Shown: in pieces, positions 21,358-34,764 of the stretch
Layout: every line of letters begins with the position of its first letter
Position numbering within the stretch: position 1 is the first letter of the stretch
Assembly: GCA_018398765.1 (NCBI GenBank)
Contig: JAHBMJ010000448.1
Coordinates: 1 to 35,000 of the forward strand
Reading direction: 5' to 3'
DNA from: Chromera velia
Taxonomy: Eukaryota > Sar > Chromeraceae
Length of the DNA: 35,000 bases
Notes under the pieces: generated by a model
Told to the model about the DNA's origin: nothing
Seen by the model: the letters and a program-made list of their open reading frames with translations, nothing else
The model's database searches: none
Translations under genes and position numbers: made by a program

Positions 21358-24300
21358 ATGGCAGACTTTGTACCCGTCTTTGCCTCCCCGGAGAGAACGT
21401 GGACGCAGAAGCTCCGGTCCTTGGAGGAAAATTCGTCCAAGCCCAGTTCTCCTGCAAAAGCACGAACCGCTCCTGCGGTAAGGAATTCTTTGTCTGATAG
21501 TCAACAGGCCCTCCATCTACAGGAGGAACAGGAGGGAGGAAATCACCTTCGTGGAAGGACGGAGGAAAGTGACCGAGAGGGAGAGGGCCCATCTTTTGTA
21601 GACCAACTCGAGATGCTTCGCTTACAGCATTCCAACGGTGCGTCGTCCTCTGCGTCTTCCCACTCGAACGCAATGAACAGAGCGCAGAGTTCCTGTGGAG
21701 TCAGGCAGCAGAGTGCAGCAAGAAAAAGAGGACGGGGTGAAAATAGCTCAATACAAGCTGCGCGGGCAGCTCTTTCTCGTTTGTTTCCATCTCTTAGCTT
21801 TTCAGGTCAATCAAACAAAGATGACCAGGAGACCGAGCAGCTCCAACCCGTCGACCCCCCCCAAGCGTCATCTGGGGCCGCTGCCACCCGTCCTTTGAGT
21901 TCCTTGGGTGTGTCTCTGGCAGGCCGCCTGCGCCCTTCCCTATTTAACCATTCAAACACCAGAAGTGACGCAACAGGGGGGGAGACCGATTCTGCAGCGC
22001 GGTCTCTACACACCTCCAAAAGTTCTTCAAATTTTACCGTCAACCTCCGAGGGGGCATGGCAATGGAAGCCCCCCACCCGCACGTCACCATCCCCCCCCT
22101 CCCTGTGGCTACCGCTGTGCACGGAGCGCCGGGGCCTGACGAGACAAGTGGCGCAGGAGAAGAGGGGGAGAAAGCCGAGGGGGAAAAGAGGGGTAGCATC
22201 GGAAGTGCGAAGGGAGGAAAGGTGAGCAGATACCTTAGTAATTTGTATGCTGCTTGTGTTTGCTTCCTCAGTTTCTGTCCATTCGATCTTCTTTAGCAGC
22301 AGTCTCTCTGTCAGATTTCCATCCCTCTACGCATCAGGCTGCCCTAAATCTGCCGCTCCACTGCAAAGGAGTTTCAGATCATAACCACTTTGCAGTGTTG
22401 GTTTTTTCGGGTGGATCGATATGGTATTCAGATCAGATTTTCACTGACCAAAACCCTCTGCTGGTACTCTCTGATTTGCTTTTGAGCTATTTTCTCAACG
22501 GCCCCTTGTCTTTCTTTCTTTCTTTCTTATTTATTTATTTTCCCTCAAACCGCAGGCCGAGGACGCAAAGCCCGACGGAGAGCCCAAAACCGCAGAAGGA
22601 GGACCAATCGCCCTGGCCGAAGCAGACGGGGCCAGGCGGCATTCCACTGTGGGACATTTTGGAAACGGAAATCAGCAGGTGGCGTTCGACACCAGTGCCC
22701 CACAGAAGGGGGAGGCAGAGAAACTTCTTCAGGCAGGGCTCCAGAAACGGAGGGAGAAACAAGACGGGGGTGGGGTTGCTGGGGCCCGATATCAATTTGA
22801 CGGCCCTGTGTGTGCGTTCCAAGTTCCTCGACGACCGTGTGATCCCGTCCCCCTCTCTTCTGTCACCATTCCCCCTTCAGCATCTTGTCGCTACGCCTCC
22901 CACCCAGCATACGTGGTGTTCGATGGGAGAGGGTCCACCGCCGTGTCACAATTCCAACCGCAGCAGCAACAACAAGGAATGGTCAGACACGGACAGCCTG
23001 CACAGGCCATGTGCGGCCACGTGCAGATGACTGCGTGTGGCACTACTCACTCCCCCCCTCATGGACGAATCGCGTCGCCTCCCATTCTTGCTGCTCAACC
23101 CACACACGCGCTCTCCTCATGCAGTGCCGTACCCGCTCCCCCCCTCAGCCCCCCCTCTTCGCCCATTCACCCGCGGTCTCAATCTCTCACGCATCTGCAA
23201 CCAGGTGGGATGCAACAGGTGGCCACAGCATGCCAGTCACGCTCCCCTGTTCCTATGTGGCTCGGCACAGCTTCTCCAGCAGTAGCGCCTCCTCAGACCT
23301 TCGTGCCCTCCCCAGGCTCCCCCCCCAACCCCTTTGTACCATGCCAACAGCAGCAGCAACAGCCGATACAACTCTTGCCAGGCCAACCGCAGCAGATGCA
23401 GATGCAGAGACAGGGACAGGCCTACTTCCCCCTCGGCCAACAGCAGAACGAGACCACGGACCCTAACGTGACCCCCTTTCTGCCCATACCGCCTGAGTGC
23501 GCGATTGCTCCCGCAGCAATGGCAGCTGCTCAGATGAGACAGCCCCGATTGGGAGAGGTCAAGAGTCCGGGCAGACAGAACTCGCCACCACAGCAACAGG
23601 CACAGCAGCAAAATCTAATGCAGCAGCAGGGAGGTCAACCGCAGCAACAACAATGGCAGCAGCCTCAGTTGAGCTATGCCGAGATCATTGGAGGAGTTCA
23701 GCCAGGACTACAGCAGCCTCAGCCTCAGGTCATGCCTGCGCCTTCTTTCCCTGCCCACCAGGATCCGATGGCTCAGGGAGGGTGTGTGCCTTGCGATATG
23801 AACCCCACCTGTGGTCCTTCCTGCGCAGTGGGGGGTGACCCTTCCGGGGTCTGCGGCCCCCTCCAACAGTGTGGGGCAGCGGCTTGCACTTCGTGCGATC
23901 CTGCTGCGCTCGTAGGCGATCCCGGTTTTTGTGTTGGCTCCATGGGTCCGGAACTCCCTAGTCTGATGCCTCTGCTGAACAATTCTGTTCCGAGCAACGG
24001 GATGGGACTGGGCCATTCCTGGTCTCTCCCTCTACTGCAACCTTTACTCAAAAATCCATCTCCAATCAGCAAAGCAGTAGAATCCCTCGGACCGATGACG
24101 TCCTCTTTAGCCCAGAAAATCATTGCAGAGGCAGCTGCGTCAGGTCAGACCCCTCCCAGCATGCCGAGCATCGGACAGCTGACAGTTGGGGCTGGAAGCT
24201 CAACGACTCAGGGACAAACGGCATGGCGTGACGTCCCTTCTGTTGTCAGCCGTCCCCCACAGAAATCAATATGGGGTGTGCGGGTTGACACAGGCACAGA

Positions 24301-27300
24301 CGGAGGGGGACGACATTCCACGGTATATCGGGCACGTGCGCCCCCCCAGCCTCAAGCCATTCCCTCATCAACCCAAGTCACATCGGCAGTCCCGACTTCT
24401 AGGGTTCCTCTGGCGGGGGGGGGCTTTGTCCAACTTCCGTTGTTGTCTGAGAATCCGTTTGCGGGTATCACGGTGAATCGGGACGGTATCGGATTTCGAT
24501 CTCTCACCAAGAGAACGTCTTCTCGTCATCAACACAAAAAGGACAGAGACAGAGAGAGGGGGGAGAGCAGATGCGAAAGAGTCATGAGAGGTGCGCCTGT
24601 GAATGCCCATGCAATCAATAGAGGCCCGGTCCATGCACACGCAGGAGGGAGACGCCTATCACCCCTCAAGGTTTACATCTCAACGACAGGGGACCACGGT
24701 AGACCCCCCCCCGACTCCGCACGCGATTGCGGGGCAGAAGCGGACCTTCAGACTTTGAGGGCCAAAGCAGCAGCCCTCCTTCAGGGCATAGCAGGGCAGA
24801 CAGAGGAAGCGACAACAACAGATGGAAAACCTAGCAGTATGGCCTTGACTACTAGGAGGGCTACAGACCCCCTCCCGGGGGGTGTCTTCCTAAGACAGCT
24901 GAAACAGCAGCAAGCGGGCCAGGGGTTGGACGGCCTTGAGAAGAGACGGGGGTCGTGTCCTGAAGCAGGGTCGCCTGCTCCTTTGTGTACTGACGGACCC
25001 CTTTGCCTGCCCTGTCCGGCGTGCAACGGGTGCAATGAGTCGTGCTCCCAGTGTTGCGGTAGTGGGAAGTGCCCCCCCTGCTGTCCCCTCATTGATCCCT
25101 CCACCTGCCCCCACCAACGTCGATTCTGCATCGACTGCGGTGAGACCTTCGGAGACATTTGCGAAGTACGGAAGGGTCTGGGACTCTCCTGTGAGAGCCC
25201 TCCGCCTTCTTGTCCTCACTTGACGGGCTTCTGTTTTGACTGTGGCAGTCAGCTGGTCGGTTTGGCCAACCGGAAGCCCAACGCTCTGTTTCCACAGAGT
25301 CAACAGACAACGGAGGAAAGCAGCGTGCCGACAGGAGGCAATCAAAGACAGTGGAAGGCCTCGTCAGAAGAGACCCCATCCTCCGCGGACTCCCACCCTC
25401 CCACGACAGTGCAGGAAGGGAGGGGGGGTCGGGAGAGAGACGGAAGAGGATCTCGGGAAAGGGGGCGACGTTCGGCATCTCCCCGTAGGGAAGGGGAGGA
25501 GGACAGACAAGGGCAGAGACGCCGAAGAAGCAGGGACACAGATGATGTGGCAGGGCGGGTAAGTGACTACATCCGCCGGCCCATCTCCGAGAGGACAGCC
25601 TACTCTCCTGGGAGAAGAAGAAGGAGTCCGGAGGACAGACGGCGCCGTAGTGGGGACAGAGAAAGAGACAGAGACAGACGGTGGCTGTCGGCCGACGAGG
25701 GTGCTTCCCGTCCCTCATCAGGTCAGACATCCTACGCATCCTCACACTACCATCCAGGTCGCCATTCGAGGCGGCATGGGGGACGTCACGGCCGCAGTGG
25801 TGGCAGGTCCCGTTCCCCCTTTCGCAGGGGTGTTCGTATCTGCAAAGACAGTTACTCTTCTGCCAATGCCTCCCCTTCCTCGAAAAATAGGCATAGGGAT
25901 GGGAAGAGAAGGGGAAATGGAGAAACAGTTGAGGATGGAGCAGGTGAGGTCGTGGAAAACGATGGAGATTACGTTGTGCTCAGACTGAGCAAAGAGGTCA
26001 CTCAGGACATATTCACTCGACTGATAAGGAGCACCTCAACCAGAAGCACAGACCATGCCCCAGGAGGAAATCCATCTGACGCAACAGGCTCCCCTCCAAT
26101 CGGGCCAGACGGCCTCCCTCCTCCCGTTTGTGTCCAGCCTGCATACGATGCGAATTTTATGCAGTGTGCTGGACCAGTCTACCTTCAGCAATACCCGCCG
26201 GCTGTTGACCCATACGGAGGGGCAGCTGTTTCCCCCCCCCTCCCCCAGGTTGCCCATGCAGCCCCATATCCCCCGCCGGGCCCCCCTGCCCCCGCCCAGT
26301 CCCCCCCCGACACCACCGGAACACCATCCCAAGGCCCGTCCTCCCAACAGCAGTCGCCCCTGGGGGTCATGCACGTCTTCGCTCAGCCGTCCCCCGAGCC
26401 CGCACCTCCCGAGAAGACGAATGCTGACGGCTTAGACCAAAATGGGGCAGCTCTGTTCCGTCGCCTGCCGTCAAAGGACAGAGACAGAGAGCGGGAGTGC
26501 AGGGAGATGAGGCCTCAAACCGCAATGGGGAGAGAAGACCAACCACAGTACCGAGTGGGAAGGCCCAAGAGTGGAATGCGACCTCCGCCTGATGGCGACA
26601 GAGAGAGGGACTGGAAAGGGTGGGACGACAGGGGAGGAAGAGACAGGGACAGGGACAGAGATCGGGGGTATGGGAGGGGAGGAGAGCGTCATGTAGTCAG
26701 AGGAGGTCATTGGAATTCCTCTTCTCGATCCTTCTCTGGGTATTCTGATGAGGGTTCAGACACTGGACGGGGAGGGAGGGGAGGATACAGACGAGACAGG
26801 CCTGTGTCTGCCTCAGCCTCAGCCTCCACGTCCCAAGCCTATTCAGGCGACTTACACCTCCGATCTGTTCCTGAATATGACCGGCCTGACAGAAGACCGC
26901 GTCGAGACGACAGAGACAGAGACGGTCAGTGGATCGATGCATGAATTTCGACACAATATTTCCCAAATGGGTAAGCACATCGTGGAAATCACAGGAAGAT
27001 GAAAAGGGGGCAAAATCGTATAACGGCTTTTCGTTTCGCGTCTTATGAGAACGACTTCTCGAAAGCAGATTTATGTGGGGCTCTTTCACGGTGAAACTTC
27101 ATTTCCTTATTGTTCTTGGTTTTTAGTCATTTTTGCCAACCCCTTTTTGAATGCATGCAGATCGATACGACAGGGGAGGAGGACGCGATGGGCGTCGACT
27201 GCAGAGATACGGGAGTTTGGGAGACACGGGAGATTCTCGGGAGGGTGATGGTCACTGTCCTTTTCCTGAAGCAGGAGGAGGGGAGAGGTATGGTCGGGGA

Positions 27301-28606
27301 CCGAAGCCTTCAAGAGGACCCCAAAGAGGAAACAGCAGAGGAGGGCACAGGGACAGAGACAGAGACAGACGAGGAGGGGGGGAAAGGTCAAGTAGGAGAA
27401 AACGCAGACACAGTTATCGATCCTACGAAGACCCAGGAGTTGTCTATAAAGACCACCACCGACATCCAAACTACTATTACCCATACGACTGTGATTACCC
27501 CCCCCCGTCACCAGGCTGGGGTCCCTATTACCCCCCACCCCCCGTCGTTGCAAAGCCTTCACACAACGATCCAAGAGGCCACCCCCACCGCCTTCCACGC
27601 CCCCCTCCCCCGGCCCAAACCATCACACCCCCTGCATGCGGAGTAGAGGCACCCCCACCCCCGGTCCAGGTTGCAGAGGCCATCATGGAGCCCCACGCGG
27701 CCTCCGGCTCTACTGCCTCTGCGGCCACTGCAAGTCTACCCCCCCCCGAACAAAACGCAGGGGAACCAGGCTCACACTCCCAGACCGTCACGTCCCCCAG
27801 CCACTCCTCACAGGCCCACCCGGGCGGCGGGATGGCCTCTGGATCGGGGACCGGGTCTGGGAGCTCGATGTTGGTGCAGTGGGGAGCTCGGCCGCCCGAC
27901 AAGAAATATACTCTCCGTGCGACGGTGGGACAGTGGAAGGGGCAACGGCTTCTGTGGAAGAATCCGGCGAGGCACCAGGCGGCCCTCCGTCTTGCAACCA
28001 GCGACCCCGAGGCTGTGCTCTTCAGGTCGGTCCGTTGGCTTTGGTCGGCAGGCACATTGTTGGATTCAGAAAACAGTAGGAAGCTGTTTTTGCTGTTGCA
28101 GTTAAGGGGTAGATCGATAAGAGAACGGCTTGCATTGAAAGATATGGCATCTCGTGTGTCCCGGCCAAGACAGTTTTTGACAGGTAAGCTGAGCACAAAA
28201 CTGCTCCCCCCTGGTCTGCGTCGCTGCAAGGTGTGCGTGTGTGTGTTTGTGTGTGTGTGATATAGACAGTGAGAGATGAAGACACGCGAAAGTGGGGATT
28301 GCTCAATGAGTCTGAGAATCACTTTGAAAACAGCAGCTCATGTCTGTTTGGGTCTTTTTGGTCCGTGTACATGTGCAGAGAACCAGAGGTGTCCGTGCCC
28401 CCCCTTGCTCGAGGAAAAATTTTCTTCTCGCTGGTGCCGGTCAGTACGCTGCATCGATCGCTCCCTTTAGTCATCATCATTGTGGTCCCAAGTTCTGCCT
28501 GTCTACAAAAAGTTTCCTAGACAGAAAGGTCTCATAATCTTTTTGACTGAATGAGTTTTGCTCACAGACCGTAGAGGCTGACAAAATTGCCTGTTCTGTG
28601 CTCAAG

Positions 28607-28646
<40 letters not shown>

Positions 28647-28926
28647 CCTCTCCTACACAGACACGTACGTACGCACTGTCTTTTCTGTGTTCGTTGTTGC
28701 TCCTCTTCCGCTTTTTTCTTGTTTTTCTGTCCTTCCGATTGTTCCTTCTCCAATGGCTTCGCCACTTCTGCTTTTCCTTCCTGGAGGCCTTTTGTTTTTC
28801 TTCCTTCCCTTTTCTCTCCTACAGGCAAGCGAGCCTGGAGAGAGCACTTATTTCATCTACCTGGTCGACAAGGACACCATGGAGTGCAAGGAGAACATTC
28901 AGGTGGACGTCATATATCAGGACTGA
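21358..28926 (+). CDS. Large low-complexity protein with nephrocystin-4-like C-terminal domain
   Basis: Exons 21358-22221, 22556-26924, 27161-28025, 28379-28439 and 28825-28926 join in phase to 2086 aa. ATG at 21358 has a good context (AAGATGG). The first ~1100 residues are Ser/Gln/Pro-rich with poly-Q (for example near 422). A Cys-rich block follows at about 1104-1190, with CxxC pairs and two related CPHxxxFC.DCG units. Next come Arg/Ser- and Arg/Asp-rich tracts (about 1250-1390 and 1594-1800), then Pro-rich sequence. The last ~100 residues match the nephrocystin-4 terminus in layout: WKNPARHQAALRLATSDPE, then LFREPEVSVPPL, then STYFIYLVDKDTMECKENI and a final VDVIYQD. Nephrocystin-4 works at the ciliary transition zone; its N-terminal domains are not seen here. 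The match depends on the splice choice, but phases and homology agree. Confidence 0.8.
25003..25256 (+). other. Cysteine-rich module within the large protein
   Basis: About 85 residues hold roughly twenty cysteines, starting CLPCPACNGC and including two related units, CPHQRRFCIDCG and CPHLTGFCFDCG. The spacing suggests paired zinc-binding knuckles. I cannot assign a named zinc-finger family. Confidence 0.6.
28609..28645. repeat. (CT)n microsatellite in an intron
   Basis: Pyrimidine array in the last intron of the nephrocystin-4-like gene, about 180 bases upstream of the acceptor at 28824. Confidence 0.93.
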
Positions 28927-30235
28927 ATTAACCCATTCATGCATTCATGGGTGTCGAATCGGTCAAACGGAGCAGCAGAGAAAGAAACACATGCAGACTG
29001 AGGGAAGGGAGAGCGGCGTCTGTAAGTGAAAAGGAAGGCAGCTTGATGTGAAAAGTGAGGATTGACCAAGACTTTTAGGTGGAGGACAGATCGGGAGCTG
29101 GTACGTCTCTCAGAGGAGACAAGCAGACCCTCGGACCGAATCGTGATGCAATTCCCTGTAACCCTCCTCCCGTCCTTTTTTCTCTGTCTTCACTCCCTCT
29201 CGTCCGGCCTCGGTGTTGTTTGTATGTACAGGAAGGAGGAAGGAGACACAAAATACTCATGTACGCAAAAATAGAGAGCACAAAAGGGGCCATGAAGAAT
29301 GACACTTTGATGGTCAACTCGACGACCCCTTTTCCCTCCTCACCCCCACCCCTCCACCTTCCGTTGCCTGCTCCTTCCTCTTTCGCTCCGCCTTCGATCT
29401 TTTTGCCTTTAGACTTTCACTCCATCAATTTGCGAGCGAGGAAAAAATGAAGTCAGGCATCACCGACGACTCCCTCTGTCTGTCACACTTGACTTTAAGG
29501 GCTGAATGGGGAATGAGATTTCCTCTTCCCTCTCCCCTCTCCCCTCTCCCCTCTTCCTTCATTCCTTCCGGGGAGGCAAAGGGGAGGTCTCCCACCACCC
29601 TGTCACGGTATCGTGGATGAATGGAGTCAGTTCGCTCAATTGCATGCAAATTAATGGGTTGTCGTCGGAGGATCGAATTCCCCCCATGCAGGAGGGATCT
29701 ATCTCATGCACTTACTGCATGTTTGAATTGAGTTGAGGCGATTTGGTAGTCATACACTTTCTTAACCATTCACATTCAATTCAACTGCAACCCTTCTCTT
29801 TAATTGAAGTGCGTTCACCAATGACTAAGACGCAAGAGGTGGGAAAGGAAAGTGAGAGGTGGATGGATGTATCTGAATCGAATAATCTGATTCGCGTGGA
29901 ATCCTTAAAAGCGTCACCGCTCAAGCTTTTGCAGATTCACTTGGTGGATTTTGCTAACATGCATATACAGTAGGTGACACTCACTTTTCATAAAATGGAT
30001 ATCTTATCTACTGAGCTAGTTACCTGGTATCCTAACCTGGATGCCAACACGCACCTCTAGATGCACCTGCTATTAGTAAAAATCATGATTAATGTCAAAT
30101 CTGGTGCTAGATCTGGTGTCAAACAACATTTGCAAGTTTGTTAATGAATACAATAATTAATTGAATGCATTATCCAGTGACTACTGTTAATTATCATCAT
30201 TTTAAAGTTTATTATCAAATAGTGATGAAAAGGTA

Positions 30236-30280
30236 TTCTAGTATATTCTAGTCTAGAGCTAGGTCTAGAGATGTCTAGAG
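30236..30280. repeat. CTAG cluster
   Basis: Six CTAG tetramers in 45 bases, several within CTAGAG, echoing the clusters near 10640-10740 and 11155-11190. Confidence 0.7.
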
Positions 30281-31127
30281 TGATAATAAGATTATGGGAG
30301 CCTCTTGTGCAGTGCGTGTGTGATATATAGAGATTGATGCCAGTGTGTAAGGACAAGTTATCGAGGAACTTTTACACCCCCAATTAATTAAAATGCTAAA
30401 GCAGGACCAACAGTGCAGCTCCAGTTCACCATGCATTTCCTTATCCAAAAGGGGCCGGTGGAAATGCAGAACCAAAGCGCGACGGCATTATAACGTGACA
30501 GTCTTCTCTTTCCTAGTCTCTTTGCATGAACAAGATCGACCGCGATCTTCCTGCAATCCATGAATCCGACAGCACTCTGCAAGGCTTAATTCCCAGCAAG
30601 AACAGCTAGCGCAATCAACCGACTTCCAAGGCTGCATGGGGTTCCAGCTTGATCGTCACAAATTGACTCGATCATATGGTTAATTATGTGACCAGTTTCA
30701 AAGAGATTCGAGAATTTGGAAGTCAACGGAAGCTCTTTTCTTACTTTGCCAAATCGTAGTTAGGGACGAATCATCTCGATTTCTCGTGCTTGCTTACCAA
30801 GCAACTTTCATGTCTGTGCCTCCAGAGGAGGTTAGGCGTTTTTTCGTCGTTATCGTGGCACTGTCATTTGGTCTTTTGCTGCATGATGCGGAGTCATTAT
30901 GGTATGTTTCCTTGCTTTATTGAAGGTAAGTGAGTGAGTCAGGTTTCGGCGTGACTCTTTTGTGTCGTATGATATGTCGACAGGCAGCTCTCTCTTCCCC
31001 CTTTTTTTGCTATTTCTGTTTTTTTGGGTCGTGTGATTGAAGGGGGGTAGGAAAAATCGGATGAAATTGGAAACAATCACGAAAAAAACGGATGCAACTG
31101 AGTTTCGTTTCTCACCGTGCATTTTTC

Positions 31128-31198
31128 TCTCCCCCCCCCCTCTCTCTCTGTGTGTGTGTGTGTGTGTGTGTACACATGTGTGTGTGTGCGTGTGTGTT
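31128..31198. repeat. C-run, (CT)n and (GT)n compound microsatellite
   Basis: Ends four bases from the TAA stop codon of the kinase gene, so it occupies the very start of that gene's 3' untranslated region. Confidence 0.93.
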
Positions 31199-31201
31199 CA
31201 T

Positions 31202-32712
31202 TTAGAAGTCTTGACTCCAGTCGTCGGGGCCGTTGAGCTCGCCGGCATCGTGGGCGAGGGAGAGGGCGGAGCGTGACAGGCGAGCAGCATGGGCGGCCTT
31301 GTGTGGAATACGGATGCCGGTCTTGTGTCTTTGGAGGAACTCAACGTGCTTCTGCGAGTGGTTGTCCGTGATCACGTCCTGCTCGTTGTCGGTGGAGTCC
31401 TCCTGATTGATTTGGGGCTGGTCAGAGATGGACTTGAGGTTACCGTTCGGGCCGTACATGGTCTGTTCGTTCAACCCGTTGATTCTGAGGAAATTCGGAG
31501 GGGGGGCAAACTGGACGTCGTTCTCATCGTCCTTGAAAACGATGGTGTCCTTATCCTCATTCAGAAGAACCGACTGGCTTTCCTTCTTGGCCAGCTTGCT
31601 GGTGCTGTCAAGCATTGTGGTGTAGGGCTCTCCGATATCCTTCAACTGAAGGTTACGGTCGTAGGCCTCATTCTCCAAGTGGGCAGCCCCCTTGACCTTC
31701 CCACCAGAGCTGAACAGCTTTCGCTTCATGTTCGTGGTGTCCCAAAACTTGTTCTCCTTGAGAACGTTGGCCTCGAGCCACTTTTCGTACTCGGCCTGTC
31801 GTTGAACCCACGTGGCGTAGAAGGAGCGGATGCGGGCGTAGGATGTGGCAATGGCATGAGTGCTCGTCTGGTGGTCGTTCTCCCATCTGCACATGCACGT
31901 TCGTCAATTCATTCATCGATTCATCCGTTTATTCATTTATTCACTCACTTACTCATTCACATATGCTAGCATATTCACACTATTCCGGTTTTCTCTTACT
32001 CTTTTGCAGAAAACCTTTCTGGCCCAATCGGCCACTTGGAGGAACAAACGTTCAAAAACTTTCTGTCTCTTCGTTCCTTCCACCCCCCCTCTGTCTGGCC
32101 GCTTTTCAAGAAGACAGACAGACTGGCTGATAGATAAACAAACAGAAGAGAAAAAACAAGCAGAGAGACTTTCGGATGGATAGATGAACAGTCAGGCCTA
32201 GAACTAGACGGACGGATGGACGGACCCCTTTTTGTGCACTTGAATGAGGTCTCCCTTTCGGTGAGCGTCGTTGAAGATTCCGTACATGTGCGCAATTCCG
32301 TTGGCGTCCGTCTCTGTTCTCTTCGAGTTTTCCTCAATCAGTCGGAACCATTGCCAGAGAGAGTTGGCCACCTGATTCAGGTCCTTCTCGACAACCCAGG
32401 CCTTCCCGGCTTGTGAGAACTGATCCGCTGTGCTGTCCGTTACCTGCAGACATGCAGGCAGGCAGGCAGGCAGGCAGGCCGAGAGGGAGGGACGGAGGGA
32501 GGGAGAGAGGAACAGAGTTAGGAATGCAAGATTCACCAGAAAGAGCATAACCTGAAGCCGTCAATTCGCTTGGGAGTTTGGTGTCTCTCTGTGCATTGTC
32601 GACGTTGATTCTTTCTCCCTTGCTTTCTTTCTCCCTGCCATCCCCACACACCCCCTCTTTGTTTGTTTGTTTGTTTGTTTCTTTCTTTCTTTCTTTCTTT
32701 CTTTCTCTCTTC

Positions 32713-32746
<34 letters not shown>

Positions 32747-34733
32747 CTCTTTCTTTCACCATTTCTTGTTTGGGTACTCAAACGCACATAACCCAAAGCG
32801 GTCTTTTAATGGATTGACACCCACGAACGTACCGCTGCTTTGATAAATGCCTTTGCGAGCGTCTCGTCAACATTTTGCAGGGCCTGCGCCGCGAGAGCCG
32901 CGGTGGGTAGGGGAGTGTCCTCGAAGTCGGTGGGCATCAGGGACTCGATGTAGGTCTGGAACTGATCGACACCTGCCTGGCGACTGGCCTGAAAGTTTAA
33001 TGCAAACAAACAGAAAGGAAAACAGCGAGAAGGAAATGCAGAAAACAGAGAGAGAGAGAGAGACGCGATCACTCAATGCTCGTCGGACTCTCGAGCAGCA
33101 GGCGGATCACAGTCTTCCTTTCTTCCTTCCAAGTCTTCTTTCTTTCATCCATTCCTGCTTTCCTTCCTTCCAAGTTTTCTTTTATTTTTCAGGACGGCAT
33201 GCCTAGCTCTCGAAGCTTACATGTAGGGACTCGATCTGCTTCATGGTCTCCTCTCACCGGATCCTGGCGACCAGATCATCCCCCTTATCCCCCATTCTCT
33301 TTTCAAACCGGTTACTGTTACTTGAGCATGCGAGTGCATATTGATTTATCCATCAGAAAGACAAATAGACAGAAAGACAAAAAGACAGACAGACAAAAAG
33401 ACAGACAGACAGACAGACAAAAAGGCAGATGGATAGATAGACAGACAGACAGACCTCAGGGTAGGCTCTGAAGAACTTGAGGCCCTCTGCTGTCCACCCG
33501 CCGTTGGGGGGCTCCAGCTCCTTCTGCTTCATCGCGGGACGGTCGATGACGTGCGTCATCGTGGCACCCACAGCCCTGCACGATCGATGGTTGCATGCAT
33601 GCAGGCATGCGTTCATTGCAGGTGCACAGGTGTTGCGTCTTTTCTTGTCTCTCTCCATGTGAGGATCTCTGTTCAGGCCTGTCCCCTCCGTCTCTGCGTG
33701 TGTATGTCTGGGTACGTTAATCAAAAGCTCTAGACAGACAGATACAGGGCCGACTCACCAGACGTCTCCGAGGAAGTTGTCCTGCATCCATGGCTCCCCT
33801 CCCTTGCGGGCTGCCCTCTGGAATGCGTGGTAGAACTCGTAGTTGGCGTACTCCTCCGTCACTGCAGAGGGCACGTCGCACCTCCTTTTGACGCCCTGGT
33901 CCTCCGTCTCGCCCTCCTCGCACTGGGACGCACCCCCAAGATCGATGAGGATGATCGATCCGTCCTCTCCGTCTGCCATGAAGTTGTCGGGCTTCATGTC
34001 GTTGTGGGCCCACCCAACTTTGTGCATGTCCTCAAGAGATTCCAGAAGAACCTTCGCCATGTACTTCATCGCATTGACGTATCTGCATGCGTGCAGGGAC
34101 AAAGCATGACAAGCAGAGAATATTTATCATCAGAGTGCGAAAGTGAAACCCTTGTAGATCTGACGATTGCTGCGTGGGGGCCATGTATGGGTGAGCCAGA
34201 TAGGAACCTAACGCCTCCAACAGCAGGAAGAAATCGAGCTTCGGTGGTCTCTCTGCTCCAGTAAGTCAACCCGTCTGCAGCCTCCGATTCTTTTGCCTTC
34301 CTTCTCTGTGTTCCCTTTCTTCCTTTCACCAATCATATTCCTGCACGCACAGTCTCATAAATGGCGCAGAGACTACAAGTAAAAAAGAGTGATTGCATTC
34401 TTGCACGTACTTCCCCATGATAGCAGTCTGCTTCTGCACCTTCTGGTCATCGTCGGAAGGGATGTCATACATCTGCATGCGGAGGGACGCGAAGGAAGCA
34501 ATTGAGGGCACAGACAGGGAGTACATGCATGGAAGCATTGCAGAAAGACAGAAAAGAGAGAAGCTAGCACAACCAGGAGACGGCGATCTGCGATGGGAAG
34601 CAGTCTCCGAGCCAGCGACTGTCACAGAGGGAACAGGTGATTGCAGCAGCACGCTCGCGCGCACTCACCCACACGCAGAGGGAGAGAAACAAAGAGGAGA
34701 GACGGGGGAAAGTCAACGCAACACCACACAATT

Positions 34734-34764
<31 letters not shown>

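Larger units (their letters stand above)
28927..31201. other. Convergent intergenic region
   Basis: About 2.3 kb between the stop codons of two convergent genes. No exon supported. The part from about 29700 to 31100 is AT-rich and holds a dense CTAG cluster. A C-run, CT and GT array lies beside the kinase gene's stop codon. Confidence 0.6.

Noticed and set aside
21478-21601. Possible intron (GTAAGG ... TTTTGTAG) inside the first exon of the large gene
   Set aside because: Its removal (124 bases) would shift the frame, while the unspliced frame stays open and continuous to 22221.
32334-32796. Lys/Arg/Glu-rich open frames on the minus strand
   Set aside because: Produced by the TTTC/TTTG array in a kinase-gene intron.
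33236-33300. Extra kinase-gene exon on the minus strand (MKQIESLH followed by GTAAGC)
   Set aside because: The donor looks acceptable but no acceptor with a pyrimidine tract is in phase; the flanking exons already join in phase without it.
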